The notes: generated by a model from the letters alone, not told the origin. A stretch of 16,488 bases of DNA from Paracoccaceae bacterium (GCA_018222665.1 JAAEZW010000015.1:1-16488), one strand, 5' to 3'; counted from the stretch's first letter, positions 5,478 through 12,364 are shown. Translations and numbers: made by a program.

Positions 5478-5597
5478 ATGAAAAACTTAGCCTTGTGTTT
5501 TATTTTTGTGGCAATGTCGTCGTGCGGTACCATTGGTATTGTCAGTTTCAATCCCGCTGATTGGTTCAGTAAAGAACCTGAATTACTCAACGAATAA
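5478..5597 (+). CDS. 39-residue small lipoprotein (third of three)
   Basis: ATG 5478 follows GAGG at a suitable distance. The signal MKNLALCFIFVAMSSC has an acceptable lipobox (MSSC, C16), and the 24-residue mature peptide starts CGTIGIVSFNPADWF and ends acidic (EPELLNE). Compared with the gene at 5011, the C-G-[ST]-I and S-[LF]-N-P-x-D-aromatic positions are kept while the rest differs, so they look like diverged paralogues. It is followed by a short hairpin (5599-5614) without a T tract and then by the glycine-zipper gene. Likely anchored in a membrane by its lipid, facing the periplasm; role unknown. Confidence 0.7.
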   Translation: MKNLALCFIFVAMSSCGTIGIVSFNPADWFSKEPELLNE

Positions 5598-5691
5598 CGA
5601 GATTGTGTAATCTCAACACTAGCTCGCCAAGAGAACTGCAGGTACATTTAGGTAGTAATTTGTTTATTCAAGTAACGAACGGAGCCGAACC

Positions 5692-6357
5692 ATGAAACGA
5701 AAAGTTATGGTCGTATCTTTAATGATAGCAATATCTTCTACCGCCGTGGCCGCAAATACTTGTGATAGCATCACAGAAATAAATGCCCTGTATCGATCAG
5801 TTGCAGAAAAGAAGGCAACCGACATTCATATTAAACGCTTACAGCAGGAAGTAGGCGTTGTTGCAGATGGTAAATGGGGACGGATGAGCGAGGCTGCTTA
5901 CACTGCGTTGCTTAAGCGTTGCGATAGTTATTCCTATCCGACAGACGTCTTGCAAATTGGTAATGCCACGATTACGGACTTTGTGAGTGAAAAGACAGTT
6001 TTTGAACAGCTTAAGGTTCCAGTTTGTACCAACCAACGTCTTCCAATCTACGGGCAAGTACAGGCTCCTAAGGACCCTGGAGCGGTCATTGGTGGAGCTA
6101 TTGCCGGTGGTGTGATTGGTAAAATCGTTACTGATAACGACGGTGGTGCTGCGGTTGGTGCGTTGATAGGTGGAGCCATTGCAAACGAAAACCAGCAAAA
6201 TAACACTGTCACGAAAGTAATCGGCTACGAGAGTAAAACCGTTTGCAAAGATAGTTATGTAGACATGCCAGCCAGAACTGAAAAGGGTTATGCCTATTCT
6301 ACAATTCAGTTTGAGGTAGATGGTGTATCGTATACACTCGAGTTCAAAAAGAGGTAA
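5692..6357 (+). CDS. Periplasmic/outer-membrane glycine-zipper protein with PG-binding-like segment
   Basis: ATG 5692 follows CGGAG. The 221-residue product has a signal peptide (MKRK, core MVVSLMIAISS, cleavage at AVA about residue 20). Residues about 46-76 (IKRLQQEVGVVADGKWGRMS) resemble a peptidoglycan-binding PGBD repeat with its typical DGKWG turn. Residues about 129-165 are a glycine zipper (GAVIGGAIAGGVIG, GGAAVGALIGGAI), the 2TM surface-antigen motif, and residues after 180 resemble the C-terminal strand pair of that family. Four cysteines (24, 77, 112, 185) could form disulfides. Such proteins sit in the envelope and may insert in or bridge to the outer membrane. It is eight bases from the next gene, so they are probably co-transcribed. 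Confidence 0.75.
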   Translation: MKRKVMVVSLMIAISSTAVAANTCDSITEINALYRSVAEKKATDIHIKRLQQEVGVVADGKWGRMSEAAYTALLKRCDSYSYPTDVLQIGNATITDFVSEKTVFEQLKVPVCTNQRLPIYGQVQAPKDPGAVIGGAIAGGVIGKIVTDNDGGAAVGALIGGAIANENQQNNTVTKVIGYESKTVCKDSYVDMPARTEKGYAYSTIQFEVDGVSYTLEFKKR

Positions 6358-6365
6358 TACAGATC

Positions 6366-6752
6366 ATGTTGAAAACATTAGCGTCATGGGTTATTGCAGC
6401 ATTTATGGCGCTGGGACTGAACAGTGTCAGCTGGGCACAATCAAGTAATGAAGAAATCTCTGCGCTGTTACAGCCAACGGAACAAGAGATGAAGAATCAG
6501 TGTGCCTTGATCGGCAACCTAACCTTCTTGGCTATCGAAAAATTCAATAAAGGCCGTAAGCTGGATGAAGTAAACGAGGAACTTGCTGGCGTCGTGGATA
6601 CAGCCTTCAACAAACAGGAGTTCGCCGCATATAGCGATCAGTTGCGTGAACGTTATAATGCAGCAATGCTCGACGCTTTCCTGAACGAGGGGCTTAACCC
6701 CAAGGTTGTTGCCAAGAAGCAAATTAGAGACTGCGTCCGAAAAATCCCGTAA
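6366..6752 (+). CDS. Secreted helical hypothetical protein
   Basis: The ATG at 6366 is eight bases after the preceding stop, with GAGGTAA upstream inside the end of that gene. The 128-residue product has a clear signal peptide (MLKTLASWVIAAFMALGLNS, cleavage at SWAQ about residue 25). The mature part is charged and mostly helical (NEEISALLQPTEQEMKNQCA, KGRKLDEVNEELAGVVDTAF) with two cysteines, near residues 46 and 123, well placed for one disulfide. I recognise no family. It forms a pair with the glycine-zipper protein and is the last gene before the tRNA-Leu fragment. Confidence 0.65.
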   Translation: MLKTLASWVIAAFMALGLNSVSWAQSSNEEISALLQPTEQEMKNQCALIGNLTFLAIEKFNKGRKLDEVNEELAGVVDTAFNKQEFAAYSDQLRERYNAAMLDAFLNEGLNPKVVAKKQIRDCVRKIP

Positions 6753-6827
6753 TGCTCTTGGTGTAGGATTGTCACACATCCTGTAAAACATTTAAGAAAA
6801 CCTAGTATTTTTTGCGCTTCAAGAGCA
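6753..6827. repeat. 8-base inverted repeat between last island gene and tRNA fragment
   Basis: TGCTCTTG (6753-6760) and CAAGAGCA (6820-6827) are exact inverses flanking 59 A+T-rich bases. A smaller inverted repeat (AGGAT/ATCCT) lies inside. They could be integrase or excisionase arm sites near the attachment core, or the base of a long weak hairpin. No T tract follows. Confidence 0.3.
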
Positions 6828-6873
6828 CTGGTTTTAGTATATTTTGGTTTTGAAAATATTGTTAAGTAGCTGA

Positions 6874-6930
6874 CGTTGAGGTCGCTGTTCTTTGACCGGA
6901 GTGGAAGTTCGAGTCTTCTCGGCCGCACCA
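6874..6930 (+). tRNA. 3' fragment of tRNA-Leu(GAG): probable attachment-site scar
   Basis: From 6874 the sequence reads as the distal part of a tRNA-Leu: anticodon loop TTGAGGT (6876-6882, anticodon GAG 6878-6880), 3' anticodon stem CGCTG (6883-6887), a long variable arm as in leucine tRNAs, T arm GGAAG-TTCGAGT-CTTCT, 3' acceptor strand CGGCCGC, discriminator A, and encoded CCA ending at 6930. The 5' half is missing: bases before 6874 stop pairing in the anticodon stem after two base pairs, and no GCGGCCG acceptor start lies nearby. It cannot make a functional tRNA. Fragments running from the anticodon region to the 3' end are typical duplicates left at the distal end of elements integrated in tRNA genes. 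Confidence 0.8.
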
Positions 6931-7061
6931 ATTTCACCGATTATCGCGCATTCATGATCATGCGTTACAAAGTGTCTTAGTTAAGTAATGTGGTAGGTGT
7001 GTGGGGTCATCATTTGTCGTATGTGTGACAAAGTAATGCTGATAGATACCGTTTTGATACA
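6931..7061. other. Non-coding flank to the right of the tRNA fragment
   Basis: This is probably the original downstream flank of the tRNA-Leu gene. It contains a short inverted repeat (CGCAT/ATGCG around TGATCA, about 6938-6955). I see no gene. Confidence 0.35.
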
Positions 7062-7247
7062 TCATGCATTCCACACTGAATAGCGGCGTTCCGTTTTCCG
7101 TTTTTTCTGAACCAAATAGGCGGAATTTCCACGATTGTCAGTGTATTCGTGCAGTATGTCGCCCGTGATCTGATGCAGGGGCACGTGGGACCGCTGTGTG
7201 TAGGTTTCACTTACACCTTCGGTCTTCAAAAATGTACTTGATTTCAT
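7062..7247 (-). CDS. 61-residue hypothetical protein
   Basis: The ATG at 7247 opens a frame to TGA at 7064-7062. The product starts MKSSTFLKTEGVSETYTQRS, continues with HVPLHQITGDILHEYTDNRG, and ends in a basic tail (KKRKTERRYSVWNA). The part downstream of the ATG has a coding-like composition, unlike the frame upstream of it, which is a shadow of the cytochrome gene. No Shine-Dalgarno sequence is visible, so it may be weakly expressed or not a gene. It begins 38 bases after the stop of the cytochrome b561 gene on the same strand. No family recognised. Confidence 0.35.
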   Translation of the reverse strand: MKSSTFLKTEGVSETYTQRSHVPLHQITGDILHEYTDNRGNSAYLVQKKRKTERRYSVWNA

Positions 7248-7284
7248 CGCCGAAGAACTTTGCAATTTATTGACTGTGTGTACT

Positions 7285-7767
7285 TTAATTACGGCTGGGC
7301 CACATGCGTGCCAGAACGTTACCCCGCCAAACCAGCAGGTGTAAGACCGCGGCAGCGATATGCACCAACACCAAGATAAGCAATACCGCGCGCAGTATCG
7401 TATGCGCATTTGCCGCCGCTTCTGACGCCTGATACCACGCAAAGCCACCTGTGATCGGCAGCAACAGCAAGATTGCATAAAAGCTGTAATGTACAGTATT
7501 TGCAAGACGATCAAAAATCTGTGGGTGATTGCCTGATTTTTCGGGTGTGCCTGCTTCCATCCGTATCCATAGGCGCAAGGCGGTCAAAATCCCAATGACC
7601 CCACCAACACCTAAATGCGCACTGACCATCGGGTGGGTTGAGGCGAAATTTCCTTTTAGCGTCGCCTCAAACGCATCAACGATTGCTTCGTGGAATGCAA
7701 ATTGCACTAAGACCAAAACAGAGATAGCCCAATGCAAAATCATCTGTGCGCGGCTATATTTCGACAT
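7285..7767 (-). CDS. Cytochrome b561 family protein
   Basis: The 160-residue product has four hydrophobic helices and the histidines expected of a di-haem b561: H12 (ILHWAIS) in helix 1, H51 (AHLGVGG) in helix 2, and H136 and H143 (VHIAAAVLHLLVWR) in helix 4. The loop TVHYSFYAILLLLPITGGFA before and in helix 3 is also characteristic. Members of this family carry electrons across or within the inner membrane between quinol and periplasmic acceptors. The length is near the usual 175-180. The ATG at 7767 is preceded on its strand by GGAAG at good spacing. It is divergent from the small gene at 7884, with a 116-base shared intergenic region. The physiological partner is unknown. Confidence 0.85.
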   Translation of the reverse strand: MSKYSRAQMILHWAISVLVLVQFAFHEAIVDAFEATLKGNFASTHPMVSAHLGVGGVIGILTALRLWIRMEAGTPEKSGNHPQIFDRLANTVHYSFYAILLLLPITGGFAWYQASEAAANAHTILRAVLLILVLVHIAAAVLHLLVWRGNVLARMWPSRN

Positions 7768-7883
7768 TTGCTTCCTTTTGTGGCAATTTATATTGGTTAG
7801 CTATTCGCCGGATATACAAAAAACTAGGGCATTTCCCAAATTGTCGAGGGGATAGACCCAGCAAATTAGGATATGAAACAGGC

Positions 7884-8099
7884 ATGCCGATAGAACGCGA
7901 TATATATCAGATGTATCAGGATGGCCCATTTGATTGGCTAAACCCCATCGACATGTTTACAGACTTCCTAACGGATGGGCCGCGGCGGTCGTGGGCGACC
8001 CTGTCGCACGTGGAAAAATTGCATGAAATTCAACGGCAATATCCAAATCTAAGCATCTCGCGCATTCAAGAAATACTTGATCCCTTCCTGTCGAACTAA
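7884..8099 (+). CDS. 71-residue hypothetical protein
   Basis: ATG 7884 gives 71 residues starting MPIERDIYQMYQDGPFDWLN and ending IQEILDPFLSN. The frame is open further upstream (to 7746), but that part overlaps the cytochrome gene antisense and looks like shadow. AGGA at about 7867 is too distant to be a strong ribosome binding site. The middle (TDGPRRSWATLSHVEKLHEI, then QRQYPNLSISRIQEI) looks like a small helical domain. No signal peptide, membrane helix or cysteine. Function unknown; it may share a transcript with the amidinotransferase 91 bases downstream. Confidence 0.55.
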   Translation: MPIERDIYQMYQDGPFDWLNPIDMFTDFLTDGPRRSWATLSHVEKLHEIQRQYPNLSISRIQEILDPFLSN

Positions 8100-8190
8100 C
8101 CACGCGCCTGTTCTGCGAATTTTTTGGTTGGCTTTCGCTTCGGCTTTCGATTAGCACTACGGCAAATTTATGATCACTTGGGAGAATGTG

Positions 8191-9300
8191 ATGAGCACTG
8201 TCGTAAATAGTTGGAATGAATGGGATCCCCTGAAACATGTCATCGTTGGGCGTGCGGATGATTGTCATATCCCACCAGAGGAACCCGCGCTGGACGCAAA
8301 AGTTCCCGAGGATAGCGATATGCGCGGGCAATGGGGCCGTCGCCCCCAAGAAACCATTGATCGTGCAAATGAATTGTTGGACAATTTCGCAGCGCAATTG
8401 GAAAAACGTGGCATCCGTGTGGATCGCCCAACGCCAACCGATTTTTCATTGCCTGTCACGACACCAGATTTCCATACAGACAGCCAATTTGGATGCATGC
8501 CGCCACGCGATGTTTTGTTGACCGTTGGGTCAGAAATCCTTGAGGCGACAATGTCCTATCGCTGTCGTTGGTTCGAATACCTAAGCTATCGCCCCTTGAT
8601 GCAAAAATATTGGGAAGAGGATCCAAATTTCCGTCATGAGGCGGCGCCAAAACCGCGCCTAACGAACGAAGATTATCACCCCGATTACCTGTCTGACAAA
8701 ATAGGTGTGGAAAAACGGCTTCAGTGGGCGGCTGAAAAATTCTTTGTCACGACCGAGGAAGAGCCACTGTTTGACGCCGCAGATGTTTTGCGCTTTGGCA
8801 AGGATTTGGTGGTGCAACACGGGTTCACTACAAACCTAAAAGGCATCGAATGGATCAGACGCCATTTCCCAGATCACCGTGTTCACGCGGTGAATTTCCC
8901 GGGCGATCCCTATCCAATCCACATTGACGCAACATTCACCCCATTGCGTCCTGGTTTGATCCTGAACAATCCACAGCGTCGGCTGCCCGAGGAACAGCGC
9001 AAAATGTTCTTGGACAATGGATGGGAAATCGTTGATGCGGCGCAACCTGCGCACAACGCGCCACCCCCCTTGTGCTATTCCTCTGTCTGGCTCAGCATGA
9101 ATGTTTTGGTGCTGGATCCAAAAACGGTTTGTGTTGAAAAGTCTGAAGTCTATCAGGCAGAGCAAATGGACAAACTGGGTATGGAAGTTGTTGAAGTTGA
9201 TCTGCGTGACGCCTATGCCTTTGGTGGTGGTTTGCATTGCTGTACGGCAGATGTGTACCGCGAAGGCACCTGCGAGGATTATTTCACGCATCTCTCATAG
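8191..9300 (+). CDS. L-arginine:glycine amidinotransferase-type enzyme
   Basis: The 369-residue protein matches the amidinotransferase fold of AGAT (glycine amidinotransferase), which moves an amidino group from arginine to an amine through a cysteine intermediate. Matches to human AGAT recalled from memory, in order: PRDVLLTVGSEILEA with R..WFEY..YR (105-134), FDAADVLRFGKD (194-205), GIEWIRRHFPDHRVH (218-232), the histidine motif HIDATF (244-249), SSVWLSMNVLVLD (297-309), and the catalytic cysteine in GGGLHC (345-350, C350). All core residues I know of are present. Start choice: GGGAGA lies five bases before the ATG at 8191; an in-frame ATG at 8170 lies upstream of that site. The acceptor is not determined: glycine (giving guanidinoacetate) is one option. 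No methyltransferase neighbour for creatine synthesis is visible. A terminator follows. Confidence 0.85.
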   Translation: MSTVVNSWNEWDPLKHVIVGRADDCHIPPEEPALDAKVPEDSDMRGQWGRRPQETIDRANELLDNFAAQLEKRGIRVDRPTPTDFSLPVTTPDFHTDSQFGCMPPRDVLLTVGSEILEATMSYRCRWFEYLSYRPLMQKYWEEDPNFRHEAAPKPRLTNEDYHPDYLSDKIGVEKRLQWAAEKFFVTTEEEPLFDAADVLRFGKDLVVQHGFTTNLKGIEWIRRHFPDHRVHAVNFPGDPYPIHIDATFTPLRPGLILNNPQRRLPEEQRKMFLDNGWEIVDAAQPAHNAPPPLCYSSVWLSMNVLVLDPKTVCVEKSEVYQAEQMDKLGMEVVEVDLRDAYAFGGGLHCCTADVYREGTCEDYFTHLS

Positions 9301-9330
9301 TCGGTTTTATTCGCAAAACTGACATCTGAT

Positions 9331-9366
9331 TACCCCGCTAATGTTCGATTGGCGGGGTATTTTTAT
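9331..9366 (+). terminator. Strong rho-independent terminator after amidinotransferase gene
   Basis: TACCCCGC (9331-9338) pairs with GCGGGGTA (9352-9359) around a 13-base loop, followed by TTTTTATT. It closes the amidinotransferase transcript 30 bases after its stop. Confidence 0.85.
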
Positions 9367-9485
9367 TGCTTAGCAACCTGACGTCGAACTGCATGCTTCG
9401 GGACAATGTGAATTCAGCACCAGATTGTCAAAACGGGCAACGCGCCTTTAGCCGTGGGCAGTTAGACTGCTTTAGGTGCTAGTGA

Positions 9486-9671
9486 TCAGGGCAAGCGCAG
9501 CCTCCCGTGCATGTTTTCAAATTTACGCTTGAAGCATGGAATGCCAATTGTCCGCGGCATATTCCTCAACGAATTGATGCGGAGAATGTAAGACGTATGT
9601 TGCAGGAAAAGGATGCGCGCATTGCTGAACTTGAAGCAGCCATTGAAGGGATATGTGATACAGGCCCATGA
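9486..9671 (+). pseudogene. C-terminal remnant of an FMN-binding (PNPOx-like) protein
   Basis: The frame is open from just after a TGA at 9483-9485 to TGA 9669-9671, with no start or ribosome binding site at its left end. It reads QPPVHVFKFTLEAWNANCPR, HIPQRIDAENVRRMLQEKDA and then a helix RIAELEAAIEG. The pattern EAW-x-x-NCP-[QR]-HIPQR followed by a helix like ARIAELE is, from memory, how pyridoxamine-5'-phosphate-oxidase-like FMN-binding proteins of about 200 residues end. The N-terminal three quarters, with the FMN-binding barrel, are not present upstream; bases 9366-9485 show no matching frame. I infer a gene truncated by deletion. Confidence 0.55.
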
Positions 9672-9833
9672 TTTATAATGCCCTGAGAGACTGCTATTAT
9701 AGTAAGGTCCGATTTAAAAGTTTGGGCATGTAGTTAGGCCCGAGCCTGACAGGCTTCGCTACAAGTTGCAAAGATTGCTTTGTTTGCTGTTTATCTGAGA
9801 CAAAACGCCTGCATTGCTGATGAAATATTGAAC

Positions 9834-10763
9834 CTAAGGCAAAACTTGTAACCAGCACCCAATCGTCAGTACGGACAGTGCGGTTGCGATTAACACGCCC
9901 GATGCCGCCACACGTTTCGCGCGATTGTACATGCTGGCAAAGATATAACAGTTGATGCCTGGCGCCATTGCGCTGGTTAAAACGGCGGATCGAAGTTCAG
10001 AAACGCTCAGGTCCCAGAGTTGTCCAAGGCTCCATACGATTGCAGGATGCACCAACAGGGAAATGCCAACAACCCAGGCGATTGCGCCAAAATCACCCTC
10101 GGGGCGATACTGATACAATACACCACCCATGCCAAAAAGGGCGGCGGGTAGGGCGGTTGTTGCCACCATATTTGTGCCATCTAAAAATGCCTTGGGCAAA
10201 GCAACGTCTGCAATATTGACCAATAGGCCCAGCAAAATCGCAATGAAAAGCGCATTCTTCATCATAGATTTGCCCACGTTCAACGCGACCTGCGCTATGC
10301 TATCACCATCACTTTTGGCGATCTCCATCGCGGTGATCCCAACGAAATAACAAAATGGCGCATGTAGCGACACAATGGCAAAGTTCGCGATCAATGCATC
10401 AACCCCATAGGCGCGTTCTGTGATGGCCAGCCCCATCATCACCGAATTCGAAAACAGACTGACAAAACCAATGGCAACGCTATCCTCTGCGCTGCGTTTG
10501 AAAATGTATCGCGCACCCAGAAACCCAAGCGCAAATCCAGACGCAGCACCGACATAATAACTGCCCATCAGCCTAAAAGAATAGGCTTGGCCCAAGTCGA
10601 TTTTGATCAAGGCCATGAACAGCAAGCATGGGATTGCGAAATTTTGGGTATAGGACATCAACCCGTCAACAGCGGCGGCAGAAAACAGCTTGCGCCAGAC
10701 GACGACATATCCAAACCCAACCACCAAGAATACGGGGAGGATCACATCAAAAATAGCCTGCAT
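9834..10763 (-). CDS. AEC-family (auxin efflux carrier / malonate-type) transporter
   Basis: The 309-residue product is almost entirely hydrophobic, with about ten membrane helices arranged as two repeats, the AEC (bile acid/arsenite/auxin carrier superfamily) architecture. Typical features are the N-terminal MQAIFDVILPVFLVVGFGYV, the NFAIPCLLFMALIKID loop with its proline in helix 2, GLAITERAYG in the middle, and the late TSAMAPGINCYIFASMY with a proline-broken helix. Members export or take up small organic acids such as malate, malonate or auxin-like molecules; the substrate is unknown. It is the last gene of the minus-strand operon, six bases after the MBL hydrolase stop. I see no clear terminator downstream. 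Confidence 0.85.
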   Translation of the reverse strand: MQAIFDVILPVFLVVGFGYVVVWRKLFSAAAVDGLMSYTQNFAIPCLLFMALIKIDLGQAYSFRLMGSYYVGAASGFALGFLGARYIFKRSAEDSVAIGFVSLFSNSVMMGLAITERAYGVDALIANFAIVSLHAPFCYFVGITAMEIAKSDGDSIAQVALNVGKSMMKNALFIAILLGLLVNIADVALPKAFLDGTNMVATTALPAALFGMGGVLYQYRPEGDFGAIAWVVGISLLVHPAIVWSLGQLWDLSVSELRSAVLTSAMAPGINCYIFASMYNRAKRVAASGVLIATALSVLTIGCWLQVLP

Positions 10764-10769
10764 TTGGGA

Positions 10770-11570
10770 TTAATCCGCGTATTCGATGACCATGCCGTCA
10801 AAGGCAGGTTCGATGTGATTCGGTGTTTCCGCCGACACGGTTTCATAATCCAAATCAATATGCATATTGGTCAGCACAGCGTTGGGTACAGCTGATTTTT
10901 CAATCCATTCCAACGATTGTTCCAGATGCGAATGCGACGGATGCGGATCGCGCCGCAAGGCATCCAAAACCCAACAATCGGCTCCTGAAACCACGTCCCA
11001 TGCGGCATCGTTCATTGCAGAGACATCTGGCAGGTACACCAAATCCCTGATCCGAAACCCAAGCGCATCGATGCGGCCGTGCTTTACCTCAAACGGGGTG
11101 AAGGTGATATCGCCACCTGCACCGGTTATCGTGACAGGGCCATCCAATATATTCAGGTTCAAAATCGGGGGATACGAACTTCCCTCTGGTTGAATGAAAA
11201 CGTAACCGAAGCGGTCCAATAAGGCATCGCATGTGGTTTGGTCTGCCCACACATTCACCCGTTCGCGCATGTTGAACACCACCATTCGCAGGTCATCCAC
11301 ACCATGGACATGATCGGCGTGTGAATGTGTATAGATCACACCGTTCAAGGCACCAACGCCTGCATCAACCAATTGTTCGCGCATATCGGGTGACGTGTCT
11401 ATCAAAACACGTGTGATGCCCTGATCCGTTTCTCGTTCCACCAACATGGAACAGCGACGGCGTCGATTTTTGGGATTGGTGGGATCGCAATCCCCCCAAT
11501 GTCCACCGATACGCGGCACACCACCTGAAGAACCGCAGCCCAGAATATGAAACCTTAGGCGCGCGGTCAT
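10770..11570 (-). CDS. MBL-fold metallohydrolase, PhnP-like
   Basis: The 266-residue product starts with FHILGCGSSGGVPRIGGHWG, the usual opening of the PhnP/RNase-Z-like branch of the metallo-beta-lactamase superfamily. Metal ligands are H82, H84, D86 and H87 in THSHADHVHG, then H164 (FEVKHG), D182 (YLPDVS) and H237 (NMHIDLD). An N-terminal cysteine/aspartate cluster (GDCDPTNPKNRRRRCS) matches members that bind an extra zinc. PhnP itself hydrolyses cyclic phosphodiesters, but no phosphonate genes are nearby, so the true substrate is open. The ATG overlaps the tatD stop as ATGA, and the gene is followed six bases later by the AEC transporter gene. The tatD-MBL pair is, from memory, common in Rhodobacterales. 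Confidence 0.85.
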   Translation of the reverse strand: MTARLRFHILGCGSSGGVPRIGGHWGDCDPTNPKNRRRRCSMLVERETDQGITRVLIDTSPDMREQLVDAGVGALNGVIYTHSHADHVHGVDDLRMVVFNMRERVNVWADQTTCDALLDRFGYVFIQPEGSSYPPILNLNILDGPVTITGAGGDITFTPFEVKHGRIDALGFRIRDLVYLPDVSAMNDAAWDVVSGADCWVLDALRRDPHPSHSHLEQSLEWIEKSAVPNAVLTNMHIDLDYETVSAETPNHIEPAFDGMVIEYAD

Positions 11571-12364
11571 GCGGCGGCCTGCTGTCGGGTAACCTTGGAA
11601 AACAGGCGTTCAAAATTCGCCTCAGTCTGGGCCGCGAAATCCGCAAACTCCATGCCAAACACCTCTGCGCCCACCTTGGCTGTATGCATTGAATAGGCGG
11701 GTTCATTGCGTTTCCCACGGTGGGGTGGGGGCGCCAAATAGGGGCTATCCGTTTCCACCAGGATACGATCAACGGGTGCTTGCGCAAAGATATCCCGCAA
11801 TTCCCCAGATTTGGAAAAGGCCGCGATGCCCGACATGGACAAATAAAACCCCAAATCCAACGCCGCTTTGCCCAAGTCAGCAGAGGACGAAAAACAATGC
11901 ATGACGCAGCTATAGGGTTTGTTGGTGTGCCCCTCACGCAAGATGTTTGCCATATCTTCATCCGCGTCGCGTGCATGGATGATCAATGGTAATCCCGTTT
12001 CTTGTGCGGCTTGGATATGAATGCGGAGGCTTTGTTTCTGAGCCTCAGCACTCTCAGCGGTATAGTGATAATCTAATCCTGTTTCCCCGATCCCGACAAA
12101 TTTCGGATGCTGGGACAGGGCGATCAATTCGTCAACCGATGTCATGAGTTCTTTTGCAACACTCATCGGATGCACACCGGCCGCATAGTAGACGGGGTCA
12201 TGGGCCTCGGCGATTGCGCGCACGGTGGGTTCCTGATGCAGTTTCGTGCAGATTGTCACCATGCGGTGAACGCCAGCTGCAACCGCGCGTTCAACAACCT
12301 CCGAAAGCTCGGTTTCAAAATCAGGAAAATCAAGGTGACAGTGACTATCGGTAATGCGGATCAT
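11567..12364 (-). CDS. tatD: TatD family metal-dependent deoxyribonuclease
   Basis: The 265-residue TIM-barrel hydrolase has all TatD metal ligands: H8 and H10 in TDSHCHLDFPDF, E94 in GIGETGLDYHY, H130 in LIIHARD, H156 in VMHCFSSS, and D206 in VETDSPYLAPPPHRGKRNEP. TatD proteins are Mg-dependent 3'-5' exonucleases acting on single-stranded DNA or RNA, linked to DNA repair. Start choice: ATG at 12364 overlaps the holB stop by four bases (ATGA) and begins directly with the first strand; a longer frame to 12391 lies inside holB and is unnecessary. Its own stop overlaps the MBL start in the same way, indicating tight translational coupling. Confidence 0.9.
   Translation of the reverse strand: MIRITDSHCHLDFPDFETELSEVVERAVAAGVHRMVTICTKLHQEPTVRAIAEAHDPVYYAAGVHPMSVAKELMTSVDELIALSQHPKFVGIGETGLDYHYTAESAEAQKQSLRIHIQAAQETGLPLIIHARDADEDMANILREGHTNKPYSCVMHCFSSSADLGKAALDLGFYLSMSGIAAFSKSGELRDIFAQAPVDRILVETDSPYLAPPPHRGKRNEPAYSMHTAKVGAEVFGMEFADFAAQTEANFERLFSKVTRQQAAA

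Noticed and set aside
7010..7210. 66-residue minus-strand ORF with several cysteines
   Set aside because: Overlaps the better frame at 7062-7247 and has no ribosome binding site or recognisable pattern.
11073..11080. GCGGCCG as the missing 5' acceptor strand of the split tRNA-Leu
   Set aside because: It lies 4 kb to the right within the conserved MBL hydrolase gene and is not followed by a D arm.
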